Below are positions 41,497 through 50,036 of a stretch of DNA of 64,000 nucleotides, one piece after another. The position numbers and the translations under genes were made by a program. This DNA is from Streptomyces luteolus (GTDB lineage: Bacteria; Actinomycetota; Actinomycetes; Streptomycetales; Streptomycetaceae). Location of the stretch: the NCBI RefSeq assembly GCF_029968015.1, contig NZ_JASCIS010000022.1:1-64000 (forward strand), given 5' to 3'. Below the pieces are notes generated by a model that ran no database searches, was not told where the DNA came from, and saw nothing but the letters and a program-made list of their open reading frames with translations. Numbering within the stretch: the stretch's first letter is position 1; each line of letters begins with the position of its first letter.

Positions 41497-43476
41497 TTGC
41501 GAAGGTCAGCCCATGCCGGAGATGTGACCGTGCGCCGACGTCTGACGAGGACCTCGGGCGCCGTGGCATCGGCCGCCCTGCTGCTGCCCCTGCTGGCGGC
41601 CGCGCCCTCCGATGACGCCCCGGCCCCGCCCTCCGCGCGGTTGCAGAGCGCCTTCGCGGCGGCGGCAGCCGAGTACCGGGTGCCGCAGAGCGTGCTCCTC
41701 GGCGTCTCCTATCTGCAGTCCCGCTGGGACGCGCACGGCGGCGCCCCGAGCGTCAGCGGCGGCTACGGCCCGATGCATCTGACCGACGCGCGCACCGCGA
41801 TCGAGGAGGCCCCGCACCACAGCCACGGCGAGGAGGACGCCCGCGGCGACACCCGCCGCCCGGCCCGGGTGCCCGAGGCGAAGCTGCCCGACGCGTCCGA
41901 GCTGCCCGAACGCCTGCGCACCCTGCCGAAGGCCGCCGAGCTGACCGGCATCGGCGCCGACGAACTGCGCACCGACCCGGCGGCGAACATCCGCGGCGGC
42001 GCCGCCCTGCTCGCCGCCGCGCAGCGCGAGGCCGGGGCGGACGCCGACAGCGCGGACCCGGCGGACTGGTACGCGGCCGTCGCGAAGTTCTCCGGCGCCG
42101 ACGACCAGGCCTCCGCGGCCTCGTACGCCAACGAGGTGTTCGCGGTGATCCGCGACGGCCAGACCCGCACCACCGACGCGGGCCAGCACGTCGAGCTCGC
42201 CGCCACCAGGGGCCTGGAGCCGGACGCCAGCCGGATGGGGAAGCTGGGCCTGCGCCGCGCCTCGGGCGCCGCGACGGACTGCCCTAAGACGATCTCCTGC
42301 GAGTGGATCCCGGCGCCGTACGAGGAGTTCGGCGACGAGGACTACGGCAACCACGACAAGGCCGACCGGCCGAAGGACCAGAAGATCCGGTACATCGTGG
42401 TGCACGACACCGAGGGCACCTGGGACACCACCCTGAAGCTGGTGCAGGACCCCGAGTACGTGTCCTGGCAGTACACGCTGCGCTCCACCGACGGCCATGT
42501 CGCGCAGCACCTGAAGCTGAAGGACGTCGGCTGGCACGCGGGCAACTGGGCGGTCAACGCGCAGTCGATCGGCCTGGAGCACGAGGGCTTCCTCACCAAG
42601 CCGGACGCCTGGTACACGGAGGCGATGTACCGCAGCTCGGCCCGCCTGGTGAAGTACCTCGCGAAGCGGTACGACATCCCGCTCGACCGGCAGCACATCC
42701 TCGGCCACGACACCGTGCCGGGCAGCACGACCTCGGCGATCCCGGGCATGCACACGGACCCGGGCCCGTACTGGGACTGGCAGCACTACTTCACGCTGAT
42801 GGGCAAGCCGTTCAAGCGGACGGCGGGGCCGGACGGCGGTCTGGTGACCGTGGTTCCCCGATACGACCAGCACAAGCCGGAGTTCACGAGCTGCGAGGAG
42901 CCCGGCGACACGTGCCCGGCCCACGGTTCCAGCGCGGTCCGGGTGCACACCGAGCCGCGCGACGACGCCCCGCTGGTCAAGGACATCGGCCTGCGCCCCG
43001 GCGGCGGTGACTCGACGACCGGCGTGAACGACCTCGGCTCGCGCCTGTCGACGGGCCAGCGGTACGCGGTCGCGGACCGCGAGGGCGACTGGACGGCGGT
43101 CTGGTTCCTCGGGCAGAAGGCCTGGTTCAAGAACCCGAAGAAGCAGCCCACGGCGGTCGACGCGGCGGGCCCGACGATCACCCCGAAGGCGGGTGCCGAG
43201 GAGATCCCGGTGTACGGGCGCCCGTACCCGGAGAGCTCGGCCTACCCCTCGGACATCAAGCCGCAGCCGGTGTCCCCGCTGCCGTACAAGCTACTCAAGG
43301 GCCAGAAGTACGCGACGGGCGGGAAGGTCCCGGGCGAGTACTACTACGCGACGACGTTCGACACGTCCGACCACCAGGTGGTGCGCGGCAAGGACGCGTA
43401 CTACGAGATCCAGTTCGGTCACCGGATCGCGTTCGTACGGGCTGCGGACGTGCGGGTCGTGCCCTCGGGTTCGTAG
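41497..43476 (+). CDS. Secreted N-acetylmuramoyl-L-alanine amidase (PGRP/amidase_2)
   Basis: A 659-residue secreted cell-wall hydrolase. A signal sequence (SGAVASAALLLPLLAAAP) leads into an Ala-rich helical region with lysozyme-like features (EYRVPQSVLLGVSYLQSRWD, residues 50-200). The amidase_2/PGRP domain (about 290-440) has zinc ligands in YIVVHDTEGTWDTT and in the distal HTDPGPYWDW, and conserved DVGWHAGNWAVNAQSIGLEH. The C-terminal 200 residues contain SH3-like repeats. I prefer the TTG at 41497 because GGGAGG is 5 nt upstream; GTG at 41530 is an alternative. It cleaves peptidoglycan stem peptides. Confidence 0.85.
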   Translation: MRRSAHAGDVTVRRRLTRTSGAVASAALLLPLLAAAPSDDAPAPPSARLQSAFAAAAAEYRVPQSVLLGVSYLQSRWDAHGGAPSVSGGYGPMHLTDARTAIEEAPHHSHGEEDARGDTRRPARVPEAKLPDASELPERLRTLPKAAELTGIGADELRTDPAANIRGGAALLAAAQREAGADADSADPADWYAAVAKFSGADDQASAASYANEVFAVIRDGQTRTTDAGQHVELAATRGLEPDASRMGKLGLRRASGAATDCPKTISCEWIPAPYEEFGDEDYGNHDKADRPKDQKIRYIVVHDTEGTWDTTLKLVQDPEYVSWQYTLRSTDGHVAQHLKLKDVGWHAGNWAVNAQSIGLEHEGFLTKPDAWYTEAMYRSSARLVKYLAKRYDIPLDRQHILGHDTVPGSTTSAIPGMHTDPGPYWDWQHYFTLMGKPFKRTAGPDGGLVTVVPRYDQHKPEFTSCEEPGDTCPAHGSSAVRVHTEPRDDAPLVKDIGLRPGGGDSTTGVNDLGSRLSTGQRYAVADREGDWTAVWFLGQKAWFKNPKKQPTAVDAAGPTITPKAGAEEIPVYGRPYPESSAYPSDIKPQPVSPLPYKLLKGQKYATGGKVPGEYYYATTFDTSDHQVVRGKDAYYEIQFGHRIAFVRAADVRVVPSGS

Positions 43477-43520
43477 CGGGGCGCGAGCAGAGGCTCGCCG
43501 GGCCCGGATCTGCGTGGGGG

Positions 43521-43569
43521 CAGGTCCGGGCCCGGCGTATGCGTGGGGCAGGTCCGGGCCCGGCGTATG
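43521..43569. repeat. 21-bp direct repeat, period 28
   Basis: CAGGTCCGGGCCCGGCGTAT plus G occurs at 43521-43541 and 43549-43569 between the amidase and a convergent gene. Each copy contains the hairpin-forming GGGCCC and each could act as a weak terminator. Confidence 0.8.
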
Positions 43570-43588
43570 TGCGTCGGCGGGTGGGCGG

Positions 43589-44098
43589 TCAGCCCTGCTG
43601 GAAGAGCTCCGCGGGCAGCGGCTTCAGGAGCGCGTACAGATCGTCCGTGATCGGGCGGTCCCAGGCGGCGATGGTCACCAGGACGTTGTCGCTCCGGTCG
43701 AACTGGACGCAGGAGATCCGGCTCTCGGAGAGCTTGAGGCGGCGCACGATCAGCAGGTTGTCGCCCTGCATGACGGGCACGTCCTCGGTCTCGACGACCT
43801 CGATGTCCTCGTCGTTCTCCAGGGCGAGCAGCAGCTGCGCCACCTCGAACGGAACGTCCTTCTCGCCGGTCTCGCGGGCCGGGGAGCCCTCCGGGAGGTT
43901 GCCGATGACCATGGCGGGGCCGCGGCCGCCGAACAGGTCGTACCGCAGGAACACGCCCTGGCAGCTGCCGTCGGGGGCGGGCAGGAGGCCCGCGCCGAGG
44001 TTGCCGGGCCAGTCCCCCGGGTCCATGGCCAGGACGTCGAAGTCCGGGCCGGCGGGGGTGGGGGCGCTTCGGCGGCGGAGGAAGGACATGCCGTCCAT
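43589..44098 (-). CDS. Conserved hypothetical protein (169 aa)
   Basis: An acidic, soluble protein without signal peptide or membrane segment. It begins MDGMSFLRRRSAPTPAG and contains DPGDWPGNLGAGLLPAPDGS, VFLRYDLFGGRGPAMVIGNL and the C-terminal VTIAAWDRPITDDLYALLKP. I recognise it as a recurrent Streptomyces hypothetical but not as a named family, and the fold is not obvious. ATG at 44098 or 44089 could be used. It converges with the amidase gene. Confidence 0.75.
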   Translation of the reverse strand: MDGMSFLRRRSAPTPAGPDFDVLAMDPGDWPGNLGAGLLPAPDGSCQGVFLRYDLFGGRGPAMVIGNLPEGSPARETGEKDVPFEVAQLLLALENDEDIEVVETEDVPVMQGDNLLIVRRLKLSESRISCVQFDRSDNVLVTIAAWDRPITDDLYALLKPLPAELFQQG

Positions 44099-44257
44099 GG
44101 TACGTGGCTTTCGACACGGCCGGACGCCGGGCCCCGACCGGCCCGACGCCCGGCGCGAAGCGCGTGCGGGCCGGTCAGACCCCCTGTGGGCGACGGGCCG
44201 CCCGGCTGTTCGGGACACAACATCGGCCGGACCGGAGCGAGTTCACGGGTTCGCTCC

Positions 44258-44692
44258 TCAGGCCCCCGCGTCCGCCGCCAGCCGCCCCAGCAGGTCCACG
44301 GCCTCCTCGGCCCGCTCGTACGGCACGAACAGGTGGTCGTGGTGGAAGCCCGCGACGACGTTGCAGCTGAGGCCCGCGTCGGCGAGCAGACCGGCGACGG
44401 CGGCGGTCAGGCCGACGGCGTCGAGCGCGGAGTGCACGCGGAGCGTGATCCACCCGGCGACATACGCGTACGGCAGTCCGGCCCGGTCCGCCTCTTCCTG
44501 CCGTACGACGAGGGTGCGGCCCTCGTCCTCGCGGACCGTGACGACCGGGTCCAGGCCGGGCGGGATCCCTCCGGTGACGGTGGCGTACACGTACCGGTGC
44601 GGGTCCAGGTGGGGGCGCAGGCCGGTGAGGAGGCGGGTGAGGTCGCGTTCGGCGGGGCCGTGAGCAGGGGGTTCTTCCTGGTTGGGGTGCAT
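44258..44692 (-). CDS. ACT-domain-containing protein
   Basis: A 144-residue protein with tandem ACT-like folds: RYVYATVTGGIPPGLDPVVT in the first and YAYVAGWITLRVHSALDAVG, then LLADAGLSCNVVAGFHHDHL in the second. It matches the stand-alone ACT_7/DUF2241-like proteins, presumed amino-acid sensors. The start at 44692 is 9 bp from the stop of the CGNR gene, so the two are probably co-transcribed. Confidence 0.75.
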   Translation of the reverse strand: MHPNQEEPPAHGPAERDLTRLLTGLRPHLDPHRYVYATVTGGIPPGLDPVVTVREDEGRTLVVRQEEADRAGLPYAYVAGWITLRVHSALDAVGLTAAVAGLLADAGLSCNVVAGFHHDHLFVPYERAEEAVDLLGRLAADAGA

Positions 44693-44701
44693 GCGGTCAG
44701 G

Positions 44702-45337
44702 CTAGAGGGCGCTCTCGACGCGGTGCCGGTCGTGGTGGCGGGCCACGCGGGCGCGGTTGCCGCAGGAGGGTTTGCACCACTCCTGGCGCGGATGCTCCTT
44801 CAGGAAGTAGCGCACGCAGCGCGGGGCGTGGCAGGCCCGCAGCCGGGTGCGGTCGTCGCTCGCGAGGAAGAGGGTGGCGGCGCGGGCGAGCGCGGCCAGG
44901 AGCAGGTCGGCGGGCGGTCCCGAGGCGGTCGGCACGTACGTGATCTCGGGTGCGGCGGACTCCGGCCAGGTCAGGCGGGGCGCGACGGGGACGCGGGCGG
45001 CGGCTGCGGCGAGCCGGTCGAGCGCCTCGGCTCCGGGGAGCAGCCGCTGTGCGTCGGCGGGGCTGGGCGGCGCGGGGCGGACGGCCCGGGCGAACAGTGT
45101 GCGTACGGCCTGCCGCAGTGCGCGTACGGCGGTGAGGGCGTCCTCGTCCGCGACGAAGTCGCCGAGCGGCGCCCCGGCCTCGGCGAGCTCATCGCCGCGC
45201 GCGGCGACCCAGCGGGCCAGCCCGTCGACCCCGTCCAGATCGTCGGCGATCCCGCCCTTGCCGTCGTGGCGGACGGTGAGGGCGAGATCGAGGACGAGAT
45301 CGGGGACGAGATCGGGGACGAGCCGGGGCGCGGGCAT
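44702..45337 (-). CDS. CGNR zinc-finger protein (ABATE-domain regulator)
   Basis: A 211-residue putative transcription regulator. An ABATE-like ligand-binding region (residues 1-150) precedes the treble-clef CGNR motif: RACHAPRCVRYFLKEHPRQE, then WCKPSCGNRARVARHHDRHR. Four cysteines provide zinc ligands. The N-terminus contains a repeated LVPDLVPDLVLDL encoded by a 12-bp microrepeat (about 45280-45322). ATG at 45337 has a weak ribosome site, so the start is uncertain. Confidence 0.85.
   Translation of the reverse strand: MPAPRLVPDLVPDLVLDLALTVRHDGKGGIADDLDGVDGLARWVAARGDELAEAGAPLGDFVADEDALTAVRALRQAVRTLFARAVRPAPPSPADAQRLLPGAEALDRLAAAAARVPVAPRLTWPESAAPEITYVPTASGPPADLLLAALARAATLFLASDDRTRLRACHAPRCVRYFLKEHPRQEWCKPSCGNRARVARHHDRHRVESAL
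45280..45322. repeat. 12-bp GACGAGATCGGG microrepeat
   Basis: Three to four near-perfect copies in the first codons of the CGNR gene encode repeated Leu-Val-Pro-Asp units. Confidence 0.7.
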
Positions 45338-45382
45338 GGGCTCGATGCTAGCTTCGGCGTCCGGCGGCGAGGGGGTACGGGG

Positions 45383-46105
45383 ATGGATCGGAAGCGGATC
45401 GATCACTGGAGGGCGGGGCTCACGCGCGTACCGGAGTCCGTGTGGGCGCGCGTGGACGCGGAGGAGCTGATCCTCGCGGACAACCTCCTCACGTCCGTCT
45501 CCCCGCGTCTCGCGGAGCTGACCCGGCTGCGGACCCTTGACCTCGGGCACAACCGGCTGGTCGCGTTGCCGGAGGCGATCGGTGAGCTGCGGGGGCTGTG
45601 CGACTTCCTGTATCTGCACGACAACCAACTCAGCGCACTGCCCGAGGAGTTGGGTCGGCTGGCTCGGCTGCGCTACCTGAACGTCGGGGAGAACCCGCTC
45701 GACCGGCTCCCCGAATCCCTGGGCGGGATGCGGGAGTTGGTGGAGCTGCGCGCTCAGCACGCCCGCCTCGCCGCGCTTCCCGAGTCCGTCGGCGACCTGG
45801 CCGCCGTGCGTGAGCTGTGGCTGCGCGGCAACCGGCTGACGACGTTGCCCTCCTCCGTACGACGGCTGCGCGAGCTGCGGGAGGTCGAGTTGCGGGAGAA
45901 CCGGTTCGGGGCCGTGCCGGAGGCGTTGCGGGGGCTTCCGTTGCTGCGGCGCATCGATCTGCGCGGGAACGCGGTACGTGAACTGCCTTTCTGGTTACTG
46001 GAGTTGCCCGTCCTGGAGAAGCTGGATCTGCGGTGGAACCCGGTGGAGGTTCCGGTCGAGGTGGAGGCGCGGCTCTCCGCACGGGGGTGTGTGGTGCTGT
46101 GGTGA
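45383..46105 (+). CDS. Leucine-rich repeat protein
   Basis: A 240-residue cytoplasmic protein composed almost entirely of about nine 23-residue bacterial LRR units of the form LxxLPxxLGxLxxLRxLxL (for example LRTLDLGHNRLVALPEAIGE, LRYLNVGENPLDRLPESLGG, LRRIDLRGNAVRELPFWLLE). There is no signal peptide, kinase or Ras-like domain. LRR domains bind proteins; the partner is unknown. It is divergent from the CGNR gene and overlaps the next gene by 4 nt (GTGA), implying a two-gene operon. Confidence 0.88.
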   Translation: MDRKRIDHWRAGLTRVPESVWARVDAEELILADNLLTSVSPRLAELTRLRTLDLGHNRLVALPEAIGELRGLCDFLYLHDNQLSALPEELGRLARLRYLNVGENPLDRLPESLGGMRELVELRAQHARLAALPESVGDLAAVRELWLRGNRLTTLPSSVRRLRELREVELRENRFGAVPEALRGLPLLRRIDLRGNAVRELPFWLLELPVLEKLDLRWNPVEVPVEVEARLSARGCVVLW

Positions 46106-46539
46106 GCGCGTCGGAGGGCTTTCTCGGGCGGTTGCCCGATCCGTACTGGAACGTGCCGTACAGGGGTGCGCGGTTCCCCGGGTCGGCCGACGTCACCGCC
46201 CGGCCCGGTCTCGCGCTGGGCGCCAACTGCCAGTTGTTCGCGTACGCCGTGCTCGGGCACTTCGGTCTGACGGCGCCGCCGCTGCGGTCGAGCGAGCTGT
46301 GGCAGGACACGGCGGCCACCGTGCACGTGCCGGTGCCGCGCCCGCTCGACCTTGTGCTGTTCAACGCGGACGAGGATTCCTACGGCGCCCACGTGGGCGT
46401 GTGGGCCGGGGACGATGCCGTGCTGCACCTGTGCGCGGAGCTGGGGCGGCCCGTGGTGTGGTCACTGGCCGACTTCGCGGAGCGGGACCCGTACCGGGTG
46501 CTGCTCGGGGCCAAGCGGGTCGTCGTACGGGAGCGCTAG
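46102..46539 (+). CDS. Putative cysteine-peptidase-like (NlpC/P60-type) small protein
   Basis: A 145-residue protein with a plausible Cys-His catalytic pair: ALGANCQLFAYAVLGHFGLT (Cys at the start of a helix) and EDSYGAHVGVWAGDDAVLHL (His on a strand), the order seen in NlpC/P60 enzymes. No signal peptide is present, so it would act in the cytoplasm if active. It is translationally coupled to the LRR protein. Its stop codon shares the CTAG palindrome with the stop of the opposite-strand ALDH remnant. Confidence 0.7.
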   Translation: MSASEGFLGRLPDPYWNVPYRGARFPGSADVTARPGLALGANCQLFAYAVLGHFGLTAPPLRSSELWQDTAATVHVPVPRPLDLVLFNADEDSYGAHVGVWAGDDAVLHLCAELGRPVVWSLADFAERDPYRVLLGAKRVVVRER

Positions 46540-47015
46540 ACCGTGTCGTGGGCGGCCATGACGTGTTTGACGCGGGTGTAGTCGTCGAGGCCGTAGCGGC
46601 TCAGGTCGCGGCCGATGCCGGACTGTTTGCAGCCGCCGTGCGGCATCTCGGCGGGGATCACCTGGTGGCAGCCCAGCCACACGCAGCCGAAGTCCAGCTC
46701 CGCGCTGACCCGCATCGCGCGGGCGAGGGCGGTCGTCCACACGCTGGACGCGAGGCCGAAGTCCACGCCGTTGGCGAGCTCGATCGCCTCGGCCTCCGTG
46801 TCGAAGGGCTGGACCGTGACCACAGGGCTCCGAAGATCTCCCGCTGCACCACGTCGTCCTCCTGCCGTACGCCGGAGACGACCGTGGGCGGGAAGAACCA
46901 GCCGGGGCGGTCGAGGCGGCGGCCGCCGGTCTCGACGCGGGCGTGGGCGGGCAGGTCCGCGAGGACGGCGGCCACCCGTTCGGCGTGGGCGGCGCTGTTC
47001 AACGGCCCGCGGACC
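46536..47015 (-). pseudogene. Truncated, frameshifted aldehyde dehydrogenase
   Basis: The C-terminal third of an ALDH is readable: GPLNSAAHAERVAAVLADLP, then WFFPPTVVSGVRQEDDVVQR-EIFG, a one-base frameshift near 46825, and VTVQPFDTEAEAIELANGVD through GCKQSGIGRDLSRYGLDDYT. It most resembles gamma-aminobutyraldehyde/betaine-aldehyde dehydrogenases. The NAD-binding half and catalytic cysteine are gone; beyond 47015 the sequence is that of a plus-strand regulator. It is not functional. Confidence 0.8.
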
Positions 47016-48070
47016 GGGTGCCCGACACCCAGTTCCGCGACTCGGCGTGGCAGGCCTTCGAGCTGCTCCTGCGCACGGTGGCCCAGTTGCCGGTGCCGCC
47101 GCACGTCGCCGACGTCTCGCGCCGGGTCGGCGAGAGCCGGGCTCTGCAGGGCGTTCCGCTGGACGCTCTCCTTGAAGCCGCGCGCCTCGACTTCCGGGTG
47201 GTCTGGGCAGCGCTCGTACGACGGGCCGAACCCGCCGACATGACCGAACTCGTCGGCTCCGCCTACCACGTGTGGGAAGCCGTCGAGGGCCATGTCACGG
47301 GGATCATGACGGCCTATCAGCGCACGGTCCTGGAGATGGGCCGACGCGAGGCGGACGAGCGGCGCATGTGGTTCGCGCGGCTGATGGAGAGCGAGGGCCA
47401 CAACCCGACGGTCGTACGGGACGCCGGGCTCGCCCTCGGGTTCGCTCCGGACGGCAGCTTCCTGTGCGCGGCGTCGTCCGCGGCGGCCGGGCCGGGCCTT
47501 CACCAGGCGGCGACGGCGCTGCGGGCCGCCGATGCTCCGGTGCAGCAGCAGATGGTGGGCGGCGACGCGGTGCTCGTCGTCCAGCTGGGCCGCCAGACCA
47601 CCCGCGAGCGCGTGACCGAACTGCTCGCGGACTCGCCGTGCGGGATCGCTCCCCCGGCGGCGGGCCTGGCCGCCGTGCCCCGGGCCGCGGGGCTCGCCAT
47701 CGCCAGGGCACAGGTGCTGCCGCCCGAAGCGCACTCGCCACGGCTCCTGGAGGACTGCTGGCTCGACGTACTGGCCCACCGCGCGGGCGACTTCGCGCGC
47801 GACCTGGCCGACGACGTCCTGGGCGGCCTGGACGCGCCCGCCGTCTCACGCTCGGAGGCGGCCCGGCTCCTGGAGACCGTACGGACGCACCTGGACGGCA
47901 GCGGCTCCATCGCGGAGACCGCCGAAGCCCTCTACTGCCACCGCAACACGGTCCAGCACCGCTTCGCCCGCTTCCACGAACTCACCGGCCGCGACCCACG
48001 CCGCCCCGACGACGCGGCCCTCGTCGCGGTCGCCCTCCGGGCCCGCCGCCCGGGGCCCGAACCGGCGTAG
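47016..48070 (+). pseudogene. PucR/CdaR-family regulator with missing N-terminus
   Basis: About 350 codons of a helix-turn-helix regulator of the CdaR/PucR type are intact from DTQFRDSAWQAFELLLRTVA through a GGDEF-like middle region to the C-terminal HTH_30 (LLETVRTHLDGSGSIAETAE, ALYCHRNTVQHRFARFHELT). The first 40-50 residues usual for this family, with their start codon and promoter, are absent; the sequence joins directly to the ALDH remnant. A chimeric start (for example at 46943) could still yield a protein, so residual function cannot be excluded. Confidence 0.65.
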
Positions 48071-48090
48071 GCATAGGCGTAGGCGTAGGC
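48064..48090. repeat. Hexanucleotide (CGTAGG)n microsatellite
   Basis: Four consecutive near-perfect units, with one CATAGG variant, start at the stop codon of the regulator remnant. Confidence 0.7.
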
Positions 48091-48135
48091 GCACCCGCGT
48101 ACGAGGCGACACGGCGTACTGGCATGCTGCGTCGC

Positions 48136-48855
48136 ATGAAGATCGCGACAGCCCAGCTCACCTGCTCCCCCGCCGACCTTCCGGCGAACCTGAAGCAGCT
48201 CGGCGTCCTCGCCGACGAGGCCCGCGGGCGGGGCGCCGAGCTCGTGGTCTTCCCCGAACTGGCCCTCACCGGGTACGAGCTCGATGCCGTACTGTCCCGG
48301 CGCGACCTCTGGATCCGGCCGAACGACGCCCGCCTGGACGCGCTCCGGGCGGCGGGCATCGCCGTCGTCGTCAACTGCGTCGCGGTCACCGGGGAGGAGC
48401 GGCCCGCCATCGAGACACTGGTCTTCGGGCCGGACGGCGACCTGCTCACCACGTACCGGAAGCAGCATCTGTTCGAGCACGAGCAGGAAGCGTTCGTGGC
48501 GGGGCGGCACGACGGGCGGTTCGAGCTCGGCGGGCTCCGCTTCGGCCTGGCGACCTGCTTCGACAACCACTTCTCCGCCCTCCTCTCCCGGGTCGCCGAC
48601 GACCGGTGCCAGGTGCTCCTCGCCAGCTCTCTGTACGGCACGAGCGGCGGCGTGGAGGAGCTGGCGAGGGTGTATCCCGGCATCGCCGAGGCGTTCGGCC
48701 TGCATGTCGTCCTCGCCAATCACGTCGGCCCGGCGGGCGCCTGGACCGGCTGCGGCCGCTCGGGGCTGTGGTCGCCGGGCGGCGGCCTGCTCGTACAGGC
48801 GGATGCCGAGCGGACCATGGCCGTCCTGGCGGATGTGGAACCCGGTGCGGCCTAG
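48136..48855 (+). CDS. Carbon-nitrogen hydrolase (nitrilase superfamily)
   Basis: A 239-residue CN-hydrolase. The Glu-Lys-Cys triad is in VVFPELALTGYE, LTTYRKQHLFEHE and FGLATCFDNHFSALLS. Size and sequence suit the branch that hydrolyses omega-amides or N-carbamoyl compounds. There is no fused domain. ATG at 48136 is chosen by family alignment; ATG at 48124 is an alternative. It is downstream of the CdaR-type remnant and convergent with the LysR gene, so the substrate cannot be inferred from context. Confidence 0.85.
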   Translation: MKIATAQLTCSPADLPANLKQLGVLADEARGRGAELVVFPELALTGYELDAVLSRRDLWIRPNDARLDALRAAGIAVVVNCVAVTGEERPAIETLVFGPDGDLLTTYRKQHLFEHEQEAFVAGRHDGRFELGGLRFGLATCFDNHFSALLSRVADDRCQVLLASSLYGTSGGVEELARVYPGIAEAFGLHVVLANHVGPAGAWTGCGRSGLWSPGGGLLVQADAERTMAVLADVEPGAA

Positions 48856-48875
48856 GGACCTGAAGTCCTAAGGCC

Positions 48876-49787
48876 CTAAGCAGGCAGTTCGCGTGGCCAA
48901 CCGCCCGCCGAGCGGAGCAGGTCGATGAAGGCGCGCTCGGCCGGGGACAGCAACCGGTCGCGGCGGCGGACCAGGTTGACCGGGCGGGGGCGGGGCGCCG
49001 GGCTGACCGGGAGGACCGTCAGCGTGCCCGCGTGTACGTCGTCGACGACCGCGTGCTCGGAGATCAGCGCGATTCCCAGGCTCGCCGCCACACACTGCTT
49101 CGCGGCCTCCGGTCCCCACACCGCGCCCCGGGACACGGCGTCCAACTCCCATTCGGAGAGCGCCTGTTCCTGCAGCACCCGGGTCTGCGAGCCCGGTTCG
49201 CGGAGCAGGAAGCGGCAGTCGGCGAGGTCCCGCGGCGCTACCTCCGCGCGCCCGGCGAGGGGGTGTGCGGGGGACGCGACGAGGACGAGGCGCTCGTCGA
49301 GGACGGTCTCCGTGAGGAGTTGGGAGGCGGTGGGCACGCCCGCGACGACCGCGACGCCGATGTCCCCGGCCAGGAGGCGTTCCAGTACGGCCTCGTTGTT
49401 GCCGACGAACACATCGCACTCGATGCCCGGGTGCCGCTCCTGGAAGCGGGCGAGGAGGGACGGCAGCAGATACGTGCCGACCGTCGTCGAACCGCCCACG
49501 AGGAGCCGTCCCGAAGCGAGGCCGCTGACCTGCTGCACGGCCGCCACCGCCTCCTCGGCGAGCAGGAACACGCGCTTGCCGTACTCGGCGAGGACCTCGC
49601 CCTCGGCGGTGGGCCGGGCGCGGGCGCCCGAGCGGTCGATCAACGTCACCTTCAGGGACTGTTCGAGCCTGCGCACCTGGTTGGAGACGGAGGGCTGGCT
49701 CATGTAGAGCCGCTGCGCCGCCGCGGAGAAGCCCTGGTGCTCCACGACCTGCATGAAGATCCACAAACGGTGGAGGTTGAGTTCCAC
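48876..49787 (-). CDS. LysR-family regulator of the phosphonate genes
   Basis: A 303-residue LTTR. The winged helix is HRLWIFMQVVEHQGFSAAAQ with recognition helix MSQPSVSNQVRRLEQSLKVT; a type-2 periplasmic-like effector domain fills the rest (GRLLVGGSTTVGTYLLPSLL). GTG at 49787 has GAGGGGG close upstream. It is divergent from phnA with a 250-bp spacer carrying a perfect T-N11-A palindrome. It is inferred to activate phnA and the downstream transporter and oxidase in response to a phosphonate. Confidence 0.88.
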   Translation of the reverse strand: MELNLHRLWIFMQVVEHQGFSAAAQRLYMSQPSVSNQVRRLEQSLKVTLIDRSGARARPTAEGEVLAEYGKRVFLLAEEAVAAVQQVSGLASGRLLVGGSTTVGTYLLPSLLARFQERHPGIECDVFVGNNEAVLERLLAGDIGVAVVAGVPTASQLLTETVLDERLVLVASPAHPLAGRAEVAPRDLADCRFLLREPGSQTRVLQEQALSEWELDAVSRGAVWGPEAAKQCVAASLGIALISEHAVVDDVHAGTLTVLPVSPAPRPRPVNLVRRRDRLLSPAERAFIDLLRSAGGWPRELPA

Positions 49788-49912
49788 GCGCCCCCTCGCC
49801 CCACGCTCTCGTAGCTCACCCGGCATGCCCCGGCCGATCACCGGGCGCCGAGCCTAGCCCGCCCCCGGGCCCGCCGGGGAGGCCCCGGACCTGCCCGCTC
49901 TCGGATCGGGGG

Positions 49913-49929
49913 GCTATGGCCGCCATAGC
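49913..49929. promoter_or_regulatory. T-N11-A palindrome, candidate LysR operator
   Basis: GCTATGGC-C-GCCATAGC is a perfect 8-bp inverted repeat with one central base, embedding TATGGCCGCCATA, a textbook LTTR T-N11-A box. It lies between the LysR gene and phnA, about 108 bp from the phnA start. Confidence 0.75.
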
Positions 49930-50036
49930 GAATCCGGTGGTTCTTCCGCCCCGGCGGCCGGTGCTACCCATGAAGACGCGGCACGGTGAACGAGGAGGCC
50001 GGCCGCGAGACTTCGACCTCAGGGGTGGATCCGTAC

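Noticed and set aside
43193..45382. Upstream extension of the LRR frame
   Set aside because: The frame is open by GC bias across three other genes; LRR homology and a ribosome-binding site start at 45383.
48064..48090. Possible origin or telomere-like repeat in the CGTAGG microsatellite
   Set aside because: Only four units and no DnaA boxes or terminal palindromes; it looks like a simple slippage repeat.
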